Assembly (NCBI GenBank): GCA_029339505.1
Contig: JAQISU010000179.1
Location: 8,338,001 to 8,402,000, forward strand
Source of the DNA: Unio delphinus
Taxonomy: Eukaryota > Mollusca > Bivalvia > Unionida > Unionidae
DNA: 64,000 nucleotides
Direction of reading: 5' to 3'
The position numbers were made by a program, and so were the translations under genes. Below are positions 1-12,529 of this stretch, piece by piece. The notes under the pieces were generated by a model, which saw only the letters and a list, made by a program, of their open reading frames with translations, had not been told where the DNA came from and searched no databases. Positions within the stretch are counted from its first letter, which is position 1; the number at the start of each line of letters is the position of its first letter.

Positions 1-1740
1 AACGGTGCCAATATGGCCACCACACAATGGCCATCTTGAAAATCGTACTCATGAGTGTATGGTTGTATCAACATTAAGGTTTCATCGAATGACCTCAATG
101 GCCATCTTGAAAATCGTACTCATGAGTGTATGGTTGTATCAACATTAGGGTTCCATGCTTTAGTTGGTCCAAATTGAAATTGATGCTGCTCATACATCTA
201 GTATGGCTGCCATTTTTAACTATCCTGTAGATCTCATTATCATTACACATCGAACAGATGGTCCTATCAGCATGGAGGAGTTTTCACTGAAAGTTTTTTC
301 TCGAGTTGGTCCTAAATGAAGATATCAGTCAGACATCCTGTATGGGTGCCACAGTGGACATCTTGAAATTCTTGAACAGATAAGTCATACTGGTATCTAG
401 TTGGTCCAAAGTGAAAATGGCTCTGATCTGACATCCTATTTTGCCATCATAACATGAAGTATTTTATCATTACAACAACTTCTGAATGGATGTTCATGCA
501 ACATGGGGTTACCATCAGAAGTCCTAATAGGATGTTCACTTAGTTCTAAATGAAGATAATTTGAGATCCAGTATGGCCTCAATAGTGGCGCTCTTTAAGA
601 TCCTATTATTGCTACTACTTCTGAAAAGATGGTCACATTGACAGGGGGTAAAGACTTATTACAATGTCTAGTTGAAAATCTTGTTATTGCTATTCCATCC
701 ACACAGATAGAGATATTGATTTGGTCTTTTAACCAATCAGCTTCCTATGACATATTTGGTAATTTATGATGATAGTGCAAATCAGACATAAAAAATGGTG
801 GACTTAACAGCCATCTTGAAAATCTTGGTATCCCTACTCCACCACAATGAATCTTATTGACATAGAGATTTTACGAGAGGACATCTTAAGATGATGCTTA
901 AGAAAATGTTGCTCCTTGAACAGTCAATATTGCCACTGTAGTGGTCATCTTGACCAGTTTGTCATCACTTCTCATGCTAAGTGAATGGTCATATTAACAT
1001 GTTATTCACTAAAAGATTTCTTATCAGGTCTAGTTGGTCCTAAAATGAAAGTGATATCAATCTGATATCCAATCTTAACCATAATATCATTGCTACTCCT
1101 CTTCCACAATGTATGATATTACTAACATGAGATATTTACCCAAAGACTTTTTATGAGGCATATAATTATTTTCCTAAATGAAAATAGTACGGAGCGGATT
1201 GCAATCTCGTGTCAGTGGTATCTACCTTAAGAATCTTATCACTACTTCTGATATTTATAGCAACATGTGGTTTTCACTAAAAGACATTATATCAGTAAAT
1301 AGGAATGGTGCCAGTCTGAACTACAGCATGGCTGCCAGGGTAGCCATCTTGACATCTTGTAGCTACATCTCCAGAACAGAATATACAGTAGGCAAGGGGT
1401 TCCTCTGAAAGAATTCTTATGACTCTTTGTTGGTCCTAAATATAGGTGCTGCTGATCAGTTTTGGTCATCTTAAAAATGTTGTCACTGTCACTAGTTTCC
1501 ATGAGTTATGGTTATCTTGAAAATATTGTCACTGTCACTACTTTCCGTGAATTTTTGTCATCTTGAAAATCTTGTCACTGCCACCTACTTTCATACTGAG
1601 TTGGAGTTTTTCACAAAAACACTTTTCATTATATGTAATTGATCTGTATGAAAACGATGACAGTGTGACATTCCAAATTTTGACAAAAGTTTTTTACAGA
1701 ATCTTTTTAAATTTCCTAAATGTATGGACATACTAGCCTT
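1..1740. repeat. Degenerate tandem repeat, monomer about 130-150 bp
   Basis: Phrases such as GCCATCTTGAAAATC, TTGTCACTGCTAC, GTTTTCACTAAAAGA and AGTTGGTCCTAAATGA recur in the same order about a dozen times, spaced roughly 100-150 bp, with many substitutions and indels. The last copies (1440-1580) are shortened to about 55 bp. No long ORF is present. A reverse-oriented relative lies at about 9282-9500 and a short one near 21650-21700, so this is a dispersed family that has also expanded locally in tandem. Confidence 0.65.
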
Positions 1741-1757
1741 TACAAAATAAACTCTGG

Positions 1758-1830
1758 TACCATGAGTGGCTGAGTGGTCTAAAGCACTCATAGATCACTG
1801 CCATCTCACCTCTGAAGCCTAAGATATATC
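1758..1830 (+). repeat. tRNA-derived SINE-like fragment
   Basis: GAGTGGCTGAGTGGTCTAAAG (1764-1784) matches the 5' part and A box of Leu/Ser-type tRNAs. The following bases do not fold into a full tRNA and the expected B box is degenerate, so this is a tRNA-derived SINE or tRNA pseudogene rather than a functional tRNA. Confidence 0.45.
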
Positions 1831-2840
1831 GAATGAATGCCTTGAACATCCAGTCAAGAGTGTCCTGTGCAGAAAAAACCTTTTGTTCAAACTCAGTTGA
1901 TTATAAATTGTTGCCAAGGCCTGAAGATAATTGCAATTTTTTACATAAGGTTTTGGGGAAATAAAAATAGGTTATATACAAGTAGGATTTGTTGCAATGT
2001 TAGCTAGGTGAGTGATATTGGATCCACTTTTGCCTTTTGTTAGTGGCTAGTGCAATAATTTAATGAATGCTTGGTTTGAAATTTGGTAGATTTATTTAAA
2101 TAGACAAAAAATATAGAGATCATCCAAATATAATTTTGCTCTTCATACACTTTTGTGCAGATTTTCAGCTGTACCTTTCCTTGTCAGGAGGATCTTGTTG
2201 ACAAATAGACAATATTTAAAGATATTACATTTGTTTTTGATGATAACAATGGCAGCAAACACGATAAAGACCTACACTATAAATTACAAAATATTCTTTG
2301 AGCATAAAATTGTTGTAACTTTAGTATAAGAAATTATTGAGTATATTTTGTACAATATTTTTCATTTACATTTTTAAGTATGTGATTAAGCATGCTGCCC
2401 ATGTTGACTGTAATTTTGTGTACTTGTAATTTTTGTACACTATCCAAATCGAATTTGCCTACATTATTGTACACAAAACTATGTTTTTTCTTATAAAATA
2501 AGACATTTATAATATATTAGTTGAAAATTATAATATTACTACTGATACTTATTCATGCTCCTCTTACGTAAATAATAAAAGTGTTTTTATTTACACTCTA
2601 CCTCATACAAGTGCTTTTCACACCTACACCACATTCCAGTGGAAACCCATTTCAACACCTTGGTTCAGTTTGCATAGAAGAACATTGTAAGGTTAGCAGT
2701 TAACATTGACCATTTTGAGCTGTTTTACATAGAATCACTTTCGGGGGAAAATTTCCTGTTAGAAACTAACAGATACATGTTTATCATATAGATCTAATCC
2801 GCTATTTATAGTAACTGGGTCAGATTCCCCAATATCCATA

Positions 2841-4648
2841 ATGGACACTGCAGATTTTGTTAAGAACTTGGGATTTGATGATTACAATTATGTCTGTGAA
2901 GGCTTCATTAAGCCAGAAATAAGCTGCGATATCAATGTAGGCAATATGTTTTTTATTATTTACCAAATTCTGATGATAGTGTGTTACAGACGTAGATAAT
3001 GAACTGGTAGATTTAGAGGTTGATAAAGGTTAGCAACAGTTTGTCCTAATATAGTAGTTGAATGAATCAGAAAACAAATATTAAATAATTATAACATTCC
3101 AACCAGTGTAATTTTGTCAGGTTAACAACATTAACTATCATTTTTTGCCTACGTCTGTTCCTACTTGTTTATCATTGTTTATGGTATATCCCTTGCTGCC
3201 ACAGTGGTCATATTATACATGTAAGTTATTATATACATGTAGCTGATATATCTCTTGCATACAGTATTGAAACTATTTGGTATATCTCTTGAATACAGTC
3301 TATTTAAACATTACTTGGTATGATATCTCCTGCATACACTATATTGAAACTATTTGGTATATCTCTTGCATACAGTGTATTCAAACACTAATTGATATAT
3401 CTTGCATACAGTATACTTAAACACTATTTGGTATGATATATCTTGCATACAGTATAAACAAATACTAATTGATATATCTTGCATACAGTATATTCAAACA
3501 CTATTTGGTATGATATATCTTGCATACAGTATATTCAAACACTAATTGATATATCTTGCATACAGTATACTTAAAGACTATTTGGTATGATATATCTTGC
3601 ATACAGTATAAACAAATACTAATTGATATATCTTGCATACAGTATATTCAAACACTATTTGGTATGATATATCTTGCATACAGTATATTCAAACACTAAT
3701 TGATATATCTTGCATACAGTATACTTAAACACTATTTGGTATGATATATCTTGCATACAGATTAAACAAATACTAATTGATGTATCTTGCATACAATATA
3801 TTCAAACACTATTTGGTATGATATATCTTGCATACAGTATATTCAAACACTAATTGATATATCTTGCATACAGTATATTCAAACACTAATTGATATATCT
3901 TGCATACAGTATACTTAAAGACTATTTGGTATGATATATCTTGCATACAGTATAAACAAATACTAATTGATATATCTTGCATACAGTATATTCAAACACT
4001 ATTTGGTATGATATATCTTGCATACAGTATATTCAAACACTAATTGATATATCTTGCATACAGTATACTTAAACACTATTTGGTATGATATATCTTGCAT
4101 ACAGATTAAACAAATACTAATTGATGTATCTTGCATACAATATATTCAAACACTATTTGGTATGATATATCTTGCATACAGTATATTCAAACACTAATTG
4201 ATATATCTTGCATACAGTATATTCAAACACTAATTGATATATCTTGCATACAGTATACTTAAAGACTATTTGGTATGATATATCTTGCATACAGTATATT
4301 CAAACACTAATTGATATATCTTGCATACAGTATATTCAAATACTAATTGATATATCTTGCATACAGTATATTCAAACACTAATTGATATATCTTGCATAC
4401 AATATATTCAAACACTATTTGGTATGATATATCTTGCATACAGTATATTCAAACACTAATTGATATATCTTGCATACAGTATATTCAAACACTAATTGAT
4501 ATATCTTGCATACAGTATACTTAAACACTATTTGGTATGATATATCTTGCATACAGTCTATTTAAACTCTACTTGTGTATATTTTTGTTCTTCCTGACAT
4601 TTTGCTGTGCAAAAGTAAATTGTATATTTGCTGTATATATTGTAACAT

Positions 4649-4722
<74 letters not shown>

Positions 4723-7700
4723 AAAATTTAACAAAATTGAGTATGACATTATTGTGTCAAGATAGCATGTCATATATCACAAATTAATACACAAATTCTG
4801 TATTTCAAAAAGAATTTATGTCATAAATATTTTCTATTTCTTTTGGTCAAATCTACTTGCTTGTATTGTTTTTTATTTGTATTTTGACCAGATATGCACT
4901 TGATCTAGCACTTGATTTAATTGAGTAGTACACAAAGCTTGAGTTCAGGTTTTAAAAAGCTTTTTAAAAAAACTCAAGTATTTTTAAAACAAATACATTA
5001 TTGTAATTGAAATAAGCATAAAGATTTTTTAAAAATGTAGGAAAGCCTTTGTTATAATTCTTATTTTACAAAGTGTTTAGACAGAGATGGCATATGTTTA
5101 CTTCTAGTTAAAATTTTATGCTTAAAACTTACAGAGGGCTGTTACAGTAAAACATACATGGAACTCAATGAAGGGACTTTCGCTTGTAGTGACCCGGATA
5201 TGCAATATGTGTTGTTTTCATATGAACTTTAGTAATCAGAGCACTTGATCATATACTTTTTTAAAACTGCCATCCCAAAGTGTCATTTGTGTTTTAATGG
5301 AACAGCCCTGATTAAATTTAAATATCACAAACAGGATATGGAAAGAAAATAATTTTATGAATCACTTGGTACCACAAGCAATCACTTATGAGTTGGTCCT
5401 GTAGTAACAATATAGACTCCAATCGGACATTGCCTAATCCTTGTTTCTTGTTTGTTCTACTGCTTGCTTTTAAACAAGCAGCATAGACCCTGATCTGCCA
5501 TTGCATTATTTGCATGTGTTTGTTCTACTGGTTGCTTCTTACAAACTGTATATACCCTGATTTGCCATTGTATAATTTGCATTTGTTGTTAGTTCTACTG
5601 ATTGCCTCGAAGTAAACATAAACCCTGATCTGTCATTGCATCATTTGCATTTGTTTTGTTCTACTGATTGCCGCTAACAAACTGCATAGACTTTATATCA
5701 GTCAGTGCATTATGCAGCGGCTGATCTGAGTCGGTGCAGTTTACAGTTAGAATCGACTTATAAGTGAGTATATTTGGTACAATAAGTCATGATATAACAC
5801 AGAATGTAAGCTTTTAAAAATGTTGCAAATATACTGGATTGATCAATTAGACAATGCTCCATTTTAAATAAAGATATCGGCATACCTGTGCTGCTAACGA
5901 ATTTAATTAATGAGATAAATACTGTATATACTAACTAATAATTCAAGTCCAGGTGTAAATTACACAGATCTAGATCTGCCACAGCATAGTGCACCAGTAT
6001 ACTTGATTGTGTGGTTCCTTAGAAGTAATCAATAGAATAAACAGCAAAACTATCAAAATGTACATTCAGTAAACAATGTAATAGTCCAATACAATACATC
6101 TGTAATACATTGCACATTCTACATCAGTAGCATAATGTGTTTATTCCATATCAGTTGCATAAAACTGTTGATTCCAAATCATTATTACACGTAAATATAC
6201 ATTACTTAAATCTTGCTGTGAGATGAAAAATGAAAATTGTTGAATTGGTCTGACAGCTTGTACTGATTCTATCGTACCTTAATATCTTTAAAAATTTATT
6301 ACACAAATACTGACCCAAATTTATTTGGGAATGTATGTTCATAACAGAATTGATGACTTTTATGTAAATCTTTTGACATTTTTAATAGGAGTTAAACTTT
6401 GTTGTAATTTTCATCTAATTGCATTAGTGGGATCATGTTGCTGAGGAAGAACACTGCTTGCATTCAGAGAAGTTCTCAGCGATAGATACCATATTAGGTA
6501 AAATTTAATATTTCATGTCCCATTGAGGAAAAAAAACGTTTTGCTTTTTACGTAACCTGAATTGGTTGTTTTCGGATTAATTCTTGTTGAATTTTTATGA
6601 TAGTCTAGTTTTCTAGATGCTGAAAAATGTAACCTCAGGTTGCCATGCCACTAACCATTGATGCCTGGAAGAAATGTGTATTATCTACATAATGACCTAA
6701 ATTGTGAAATATGTTTACCACATATCATCTTTGCTTCATTTAACAAATTGTATATACCAGAACTATGGAAGACTTAAGTTTGTTCAAAACTAATTTATAC
6801 CTATATAGGGCATTACATTTATTTTTAACTGTTGAATACTACGTCTATGTTCAGCAATAAATTATTCTGAATTTTTCACTCAAAATCTCACCTTATATGT
6901 ATTGCTTTATCTTTCATTCATTTTTCTCTTTAATTATGATATTTATAATTATTCTTTTTTTTTTTTTTTTTTTTTTTGTCCATCACTAATCTTTACCATT
7001 CTCTACATTCAGCTATTGATAGGACTATAATCATTTTAGTTTTTCTTATTTTCTTGAAGGTTTTATTTGAAAAAGGTATTATTATTGGATATTTTTTTTT
7101 TTTTTTACAATTGCATGGGTCCTCCCTGATTTGTTGACCGTTATTCTGGCATCAAACTTTGTCTAGATGCATTTCAAGCATAAACTAACTGTAGGAATTG
7201 TCACAATTGCCCAATTTGATTTTAGTGGGACATTTTTTTAAAAAAAATGTAGCCTTTCGAAAAAGCACACTTTGGCCATTTTGTTTCAATAATGAGAACG
7301 GTTTTTAGATCCATCTATTGTTAAACAAAATAGTGGTGAGCATGTAACTCAAATCAGTTAATAATTTTCATCCCTTTTGCTCTGTAAACCTGAACTGGAT
7401 CAATAATGCATGCAAGTTAACTTTAAAACATATAATTGTTCAGTAGCTTTGTTGCTGTGTTTGTATTTATTTATTTATAAATGTATGCAGTATACAAACA
7501 AGAAGATTTAGAAATATCTTTTGATGATGGAAGTTGGAGAATAAACAAATTATGCAAGAGTTTGTGGGATGGAAACCCTGGTAGGGGATTGGGGGTGGGG
7601 CAACACTTCTAGCAGCTGCTGAATATTAAACATTCCAGGATATTATTTTAACCATCTAGTTATAGAGGAAACTTACTGTAGGAAATGTTTCATTTGTTTA

Positions 7701-8009
7701 ACACCCAATGTTAGGACGGGGCATGCATCAAGTCTGTCCCCAACCCTAATCCACCCATGTAGAAAGACCTCTGTGTCATGCTTTTGTGTGTTTGTGGGGG
7801 GTCAGATAAGGCACAGAATTATAGATAAAAATTTAATAAATTGGGTATTTTACTCGTTGTTTTAAAATTAAATCTTTTATTTTGTTTAATCAATGGGGTT
7901 TTGTGTGAAAGATTGAAAGCAAATAAGACTGAGAATAAAAAAGACCGAATCTTAACCATCATCATGCTGCTGATACCTTTTAGAATGTGTCAAAGGATTT
8001 GGTGAATGA
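2841..8009 (+). CDS. Predicted four-exon gene, small acidic protein of unknown function
   Basis: Four short open segments joined by GT-AG introns keep one frame: exon 1 2841-2936, exon 2 6428-6497, exon 3 7491-7580, exon 4 7984-8009 (TGA at 8007-8009). The ATG has A at -3 and G at +4. Acceptors follow pyrimidine-rich tracts (TTGCATTAG, ATGTATGCAG, ACCTTTTAG); donors are GTAGGC, GTAAAA and GTAGGG. Introns are about 3491, 993 and 403 bp. The product would be 93 residues, begins MDTADFVKNLGF, is rich in Asp/Glu and aromatic residues, and shows no signal peptide, membrane span or motif I recognise. Exon lengths 96, 70 and 90 nt give a consistent phase 0, 1, 1 series, unlikely by chance. The last exon is very short and least certain; the true 3' end could be elsewhere. 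Intron 1 carries a satellite and a minisatellite. Confidence 0.5.
3243..4563. repeat. Higher-order satellite in intron 1 of the predicted gene
   Basis: Monomers share the core ATATATCTTGCATACAGTAT and come in two lengths, about 36 bp (ending ACTAATTG) and about 41 bp (ending ACTATTTGGTATG). Diagnostic variants recur with a fixed spacing: TTAAAG at 3571, 3915 and 4259, and ATTAAAC at 3761 and 4105, all 344 bp apart. The basic monomer has therefore been re-amplified as a block of about nine monomers. The first copies (3243-3370) are more diverged and carry TATCTCTTG. Confidence 0.9.
4653..4715. repeat. (TA)n microsatellite
   Basis: Uninterrupted TA dinucleotides just downstream of the satellite, still within the predicted intron 1. 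ORFs across it on both strands are artefacts of the repeat. Confidence 0.95.
5385..5715. repeat. Minisatellite, monomer about 68 bp, 4-5 copies
   Basis: The block TTGTTCTACTGATTGC ... CATAGACCCTGATCTGCC ... ATTGCATTATTTGCAT repeats four to five times with 10-25% divergence. It lies in predicted intron 1. The sequence around it, 4716-5384 and 5716-6427, shows nothing else recognisable. Confidence 0.75.
6955..6977. repeat. Poly(T) tract
   Basis: A run of about 23 T in predicted intron 2. Possibly the reversed poly(A) tail of a retroposed sequence, but no body could be defined beside it. Confidence 0.8.
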
Positions 8010-8636
8010 CAAATTGTGAGTTTTCAATTACATGGCTCTGTTAGAGTGACAGAAAGTACTATATCTCACATATGTTTATTATTTCAAGCCGAATTTGATG
8101 CAATACACAATCCATATTGATTAAATTTATTTTGATCATTGGCACCATCATAAAAAACATGAGTGGTTTTTATAGAGGACTCTGGCAACTTGGTGTTAAT
8201 GTCTGAAAAAAATACTGTTTTCATTGGTGTTATTGTGTCTTTATGCATCTTTAGTCAATTTGTGTACATAAAATATGTAAATACACCAGATCGACTAATG
8301 ATATAAAGATGTATTTTTTCATGCTTTGTCATGGAGCATATATTTTAGATTTCTTTTGTAGCTTGTTTTGTAAGAAATAGCTAATTTTAAATTCAGTTAT
8401 TTGTTGTTTTTGTTTAATTTTTGCTTATGCTTTCATAAATTTATATCTGCTGTTGAGTTGCATTATTGTACATTGAGTAATTCTCAGTCAGTCACTTTTC
8501 AGTATGCTCATTAGGGTCTTGCCAATATTATCAAGTGTAGATGTATTTTGATTTATGCTCTATATTCTCTATGTCAGCTTTCAGCTACTTTAGTGACTGG
8601 TCACAAACATTTTATCAAGGATATAAAAAGTTGTAA

Positions 8637-8642
8637 AATAAA
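8637..8642 (+). terminator. Candidate polyadenylation signal of the predicted gene
   Basis: AATAAA about 630 bp after the predicted stop, in the same orientation as the gene. AATAAA is frequent in AT-rich DNA, so the link is tentative. The remaining stretch 8643-9280 shows no gene. Confidence 0.3.
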
Positions 8643-9281
8643 CTATTTTTATTTCTGTTTGTTTTACTTCTTTCATTGAAACTGATAGTTTACTCTGTTA
8701 ATTCAGCATCAGGTATAAGGAATATGTAACATGCATTTTTAATTCATACCTGCATTTTGGAAACAGAGGTTTTATGAGATATATTTATTTTGATGTTTGA
8801 CAACCCTCTTTGCATACACAACCATATGGACTCGCATACGTTCCTCATTTGTCTACACCTATATAGTGCATAATTGCCTTGTTCTTTAAACTTTGCCAAG
8901 ACAAGAAAACGGGAATCCTTGTTCCTGATTGATTGCATAAGCACTGTATTAGTGATAAAAACAGCTTTATTTTTTCATCAAAATGGTTAAAATGTATGTT
9001 ATTAGCTCCGCTGGTCATCACATATCAGAAGACTTCCAGGACTTTGTTGTCCATTGTCTATCTCGTTTGTTATTGGCACTCACAATTTTGTCATGTAGAA
9101 CCATGATTAAATTCAGTAGTCTCAAAGGTAATGATGTCTAATAGAATTTACAGGACTTCAAGGCCATTTCTTCTTTTTAACTGCAAACTAAGTCACACGT
9201 GTTTAAACCATGTGATGTATTTGATCATAGAGTAGTACCAGTAAACAAAAATACTTATCACAATATATCATTTAGTGAAAC

Positions 9282-9500
9282 GGCAAACAGATTGGGCGTC
9301 CGGTCGACACCATTTTCGTTTAGGACCAGCATGACGTCATAAGAAGTGTTTTAGTGAAAACCACATGATGATTCAACCAACCATTACAGATGGTTCCTGT
9401 TGCGATCAAATTGGATATCTGATCATCATTTAGGAACAATTTAACCTTGTGATCGGTGTGAACAAAGTTTTCGGGCATCTCTCCAATTACTTAACGTTGA
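9282..9500 (-). repeat. Reverse-oriented copy of a dispersed repeat family
   Basis: Read on the minus strand it contains TTCACTAAAACAC, GACGTCATGCTGGTCCTAAA and CGTTTAGG-type phrases in the order seen in the tandem repeat at 1-1740. It includes a palindromic TGACGTCA at 9331-9338. No coding potential is seen. Confidence 0.5.
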
Positions 9501-9664
9501 GTATCAATAGCAAATTTGTCCTAATTGACAACATAAATTGACCACCTTACGGGGTTGTAATCACGGATGAAGCAATGCGGAGTTAAACGTACATGCACTA
9601 TAGTTATTCAAAAAAAATTTGAGCCAAATTGAACGTGTTTCATTTCTCTAGTCTTTTTTTCTTT

Positions 9665-9770
9665 TCGAATATACTCGCGTATAAGCCTATTCGCGTGTAA
9701 GCCGACCCCACAAACTGAACAGGTATAAACACTAAAAAGTGCACGACCCGCGTACAAGAATTTATTTAGG
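9665..9770. repeat. Dispersed element with repeated GTATAAGCC / GTGTAAGCC motif
   Basis: TACTCGCGTATAAGCC, CGCGTGTAAGCCGACC and CGACCCGCGTACAAG are imperfect repeats of one CpG-rich phrase in an otherwise AT-rich area. I have seen similar phrases in short interspersed elements of animals but cannot name the family. The rest of 9500-10460 shows no gene. Confidence 0.35.
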
Positions 9771-10459
9771 CAAACTTATATTTATAAAAGTTACATGCAT
9801 ACCTATCTCGATAAAGGCGTTCATGATTATTAACAAAAATATATCAACTTGTTTGAAAAGTATTTTTTTTTTTAAATTTCCGTTTTCTTATTGTTTCTGC
9901 TTAATTTAGATTTGTGTATAATTTGATCGAGCGATGGCAAGAATTTAGCAATCGCGAGTTGCTATAACACTACCTCTTCCTTTTTTTTGACTCTAATATT
10001 GTTTGTTTATGCATTTTTGCATTGGACCATCAATATCAGTGTACTGGTAATTATGATTATACTTTGCAAATTGTAAATACATAACTCATTACAATGTAAC
10101 CCCAATATGACAACACAACGAACAACAATACTGTTCGGTTCAACATTTGCAGTTAAGCTGCTAAACGTATTTACGTAATGGAACCCCCGTATGTACATTG
10201 TAGGTTTGATTACCAGCTGAATTAATTACATCCCTTGGAGTCGAATTACGGGCAACATTGCGCCAAACTTTAATGATATCTCCAAAATACAATAATAAAG
10301 TTTTCCCTTGGATCCATCAGCTGCGTAGAGACAGGGAATTAGCTGCGTTGGCAAGAACGGATTCTGCATATCACCTTGCCCCAAGGTTGATCCCTGGATA
10401 GGACACTCCAGCTTCTCTTCAAAGCGTCGACACAACATTGGAATTAGCAGTTTTCCGAT

Positions 10460-12065
10460 TGTAAGTCATAGCTCGATTGGCGTAGAGTCAGACGCTTGGA
10501 GTTGCTTCCGATGGTGGGAGAGACCAACAAATCTCACTGGACAGCTAACGCCCGCCTTAAGCTGGGCAGCTCCCAGACAGTAAGAAGCTGTCCCGCCACA
10601 GTTAGTCTGTCTTACTGGGTGCGTAGGGCTTACGGTACGCGAATACTTGACAAAGCGGACTGCAACTATTGCACCAAGAAATAACAAACGGAAACCAACA
10701 AGAAACATATAATCCTCAAGCTAGGTACCTGGAGGATCCGGACCATGCAGACTGGACTCTCAGAAGATCTTCAGGCAATCAGCGATGTTCGAAAGACTTT
10801 AGTCATCAATGACGAACTTGCAAGACTCTGGGTCGACATTGCCACACTTTGGGAGATACGGCTACCAGATTTCGGGTCCCCCCCAGAGAAGAGACATACA
10901 CGTTCTTCTGGCAAGGAAAGAGCGTTTCCGAAGCCAGAGAGTTCGGTGTTGGATTCAGGAACTCTCTACTGTGGATGATAGAACCCTACCAACAAAGAAA
11001 AGGGAAGACTTTTATTCCTCTGCCTCCACACCACAGCCGGGCCTGTCAACCTGATCAGTGTTTACGCTCCCCCACTAAGCACTACCGCAGATACCAAGGC
11101 TGAGTTTTTCTACAACGAATGAAATTTACTCATCGTCAAAATTCCCAAGGAAGAGAACTTGATATTACTAGGCGACTTCAACGCTAGGATGGGTGCTGGC
11201 ACGTTTAGCATTAAGAAGATGAATGAGAACGGGCAGCGACTCCTATAGATGTGTTTGTACAATGACCTCAGCATCGCCAATTTATTCTTTCAGACAAAGC
11301 CACAGCATAAAGTGTCTTGGAGGCATCCCTGGTCCAAACTCTGGCACCAACTGGACTTGATCATTACGAGACGGTCTGCCCTGTAGTGTGTGCTTCTTAC
11401 CCGTACCTTCCACAGCTCTGACTGCAACACTGACCACTCGCTGCTATGCTGCAAAATGAAACTTTAGCCAAAGAAGATACACCGCTCTAGGCAAGAGGGT
11501 AAACCACGCATTGACGTGATAAGACGTTATATCCGGACAAGGTCTATGAATTAATTTATTTCCATCTCCAAGACATTTGATTCAGAAACTGCAGTGCCAA
11601 GGAGAGATGCGAACACATCAGAAAGACTGCACAGCACAGACACACGGGTCTGTGGTAAATAGCAAAGAACAACGATTGGTTTGAGGCTAATTCCGCCAGA
11701 CTTTCTCCAGTCATAAAAGAGCATCGCAGTGCTCACCTGGAACACAAATGATCCCCCTGCCAGAGGACTCTACATGCATGCAGGTCTAACAGAAGCAAAG
11801 TACAGAGGTTAGCACGGCAGTGCGCCAATGAATACTGGCTTCAGCTATATCCAAACATTCAGCCAGCAGCCGATATCGAAACCATCAAAGGCATGTACGA
11901 TGGCATAAGAAAGCAATGGATCCCACGAAGCAATTTGATAGCACCACTGAAATATTCCGCATCTGCGCATACCATCCACAACAAAGGAAGCAGATGGAGC
12001 GTTGGGTAGAGTATTACTTTGAACTGTACTCCATGGAAGCAACCATGGAAGGTGTACATGCATGA
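10460..12065 (+). pseudogene. Non-LTR retrotransposon remnant: endonuclease domain and linker towards RT
   Basis: A GC-richer island holds a broken ORF spread over all three plus frames. In order it shows an endonuclease/exonuclease/phosphatase-type (AP-like) domain: VDIATLWEIRLPDFG (about 10830-10875; the Glu lies in the usual metal-binding position), YTFFWQGKS (about 10900), NLISVYAP (about 11047-11070), LGDFNARMGA (about 11170-11200), SWRHPWSKLWHQLDLI (about 11310-11360) and DCNTDHS (about 11420-11440). It ends with a linker containing QMERWVEYY (about 11995-12020), typical of the segment before RT in LINEs of this type. No RT domain follows. Several frameshifts and stops make it non-functional. 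The upstream 10460-10740 is probably its 5' end or ORF1 remnant. Confidence 0.8.
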
Positions 12066-12529
12066 CATCAATTTTAGAACACAAACCTGAAACACCTCGT
12101 TCACAAATATATCCATATCCTTAAAAAGTAAACAATAATAGCTGAAAAAGTCGCACCTTAGCTGTAAATTAAGAAATTTGCCACGCACACACTCATACAC
12201 ATACATACATGTAAATACGACTTCAAAGACTTTATTTATATATATTTGTACAAAATAAGACATCTCCGGCTAAGAAGGAATGGAAGCATATTGTATGCAG
12301 CACCATAAATGCATACTATAGTAGTCGTTTTAAGCCCATGTGCTGGAACTATTCATCTTTTCGAAGATTCCAAAATATACATCATTCTATTAAACCCGCC
12401 ATTTTGTGACAAATACCTAGGTCAAACAAAGAGATTAAACTGGTCAAAATCTGGCCAGGTTTCTGGCAACTCCATGTAGTATGACACTTTATAATTGGCA
12501 ACATTGCAATACTGCGTATACTGATGTAT
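12066..12529. other. Intergenic stretch, no gene recognised
   Basis: AT-rich sequence between the LINE remnant and the minisatellite. Minus-strand ORFs of 60-130 codons cross it but overlap the LINE coding frames and show no motif, so I treat them as chance ORFs. Confidence 0.5.

Noticed and set aside
3243..4563. CRISPR-like array
   Set aside because: The repeats are contiguous with no unique spacers, and the context is eukaryotic.
7540..7640. G-rich stretch GTAGGGGATTGGGGGTGGGG as a G-quadruplex
   Set aside because: It lies at a predicted donor site and could fold, but one short run with no conservation data is too little to report as a finding.
11859..12263. 134-codon minus-strand ORF
   Set aside because: Antisense to the LINE linker, no motif, and the end is AT-rich non-coding DNA.
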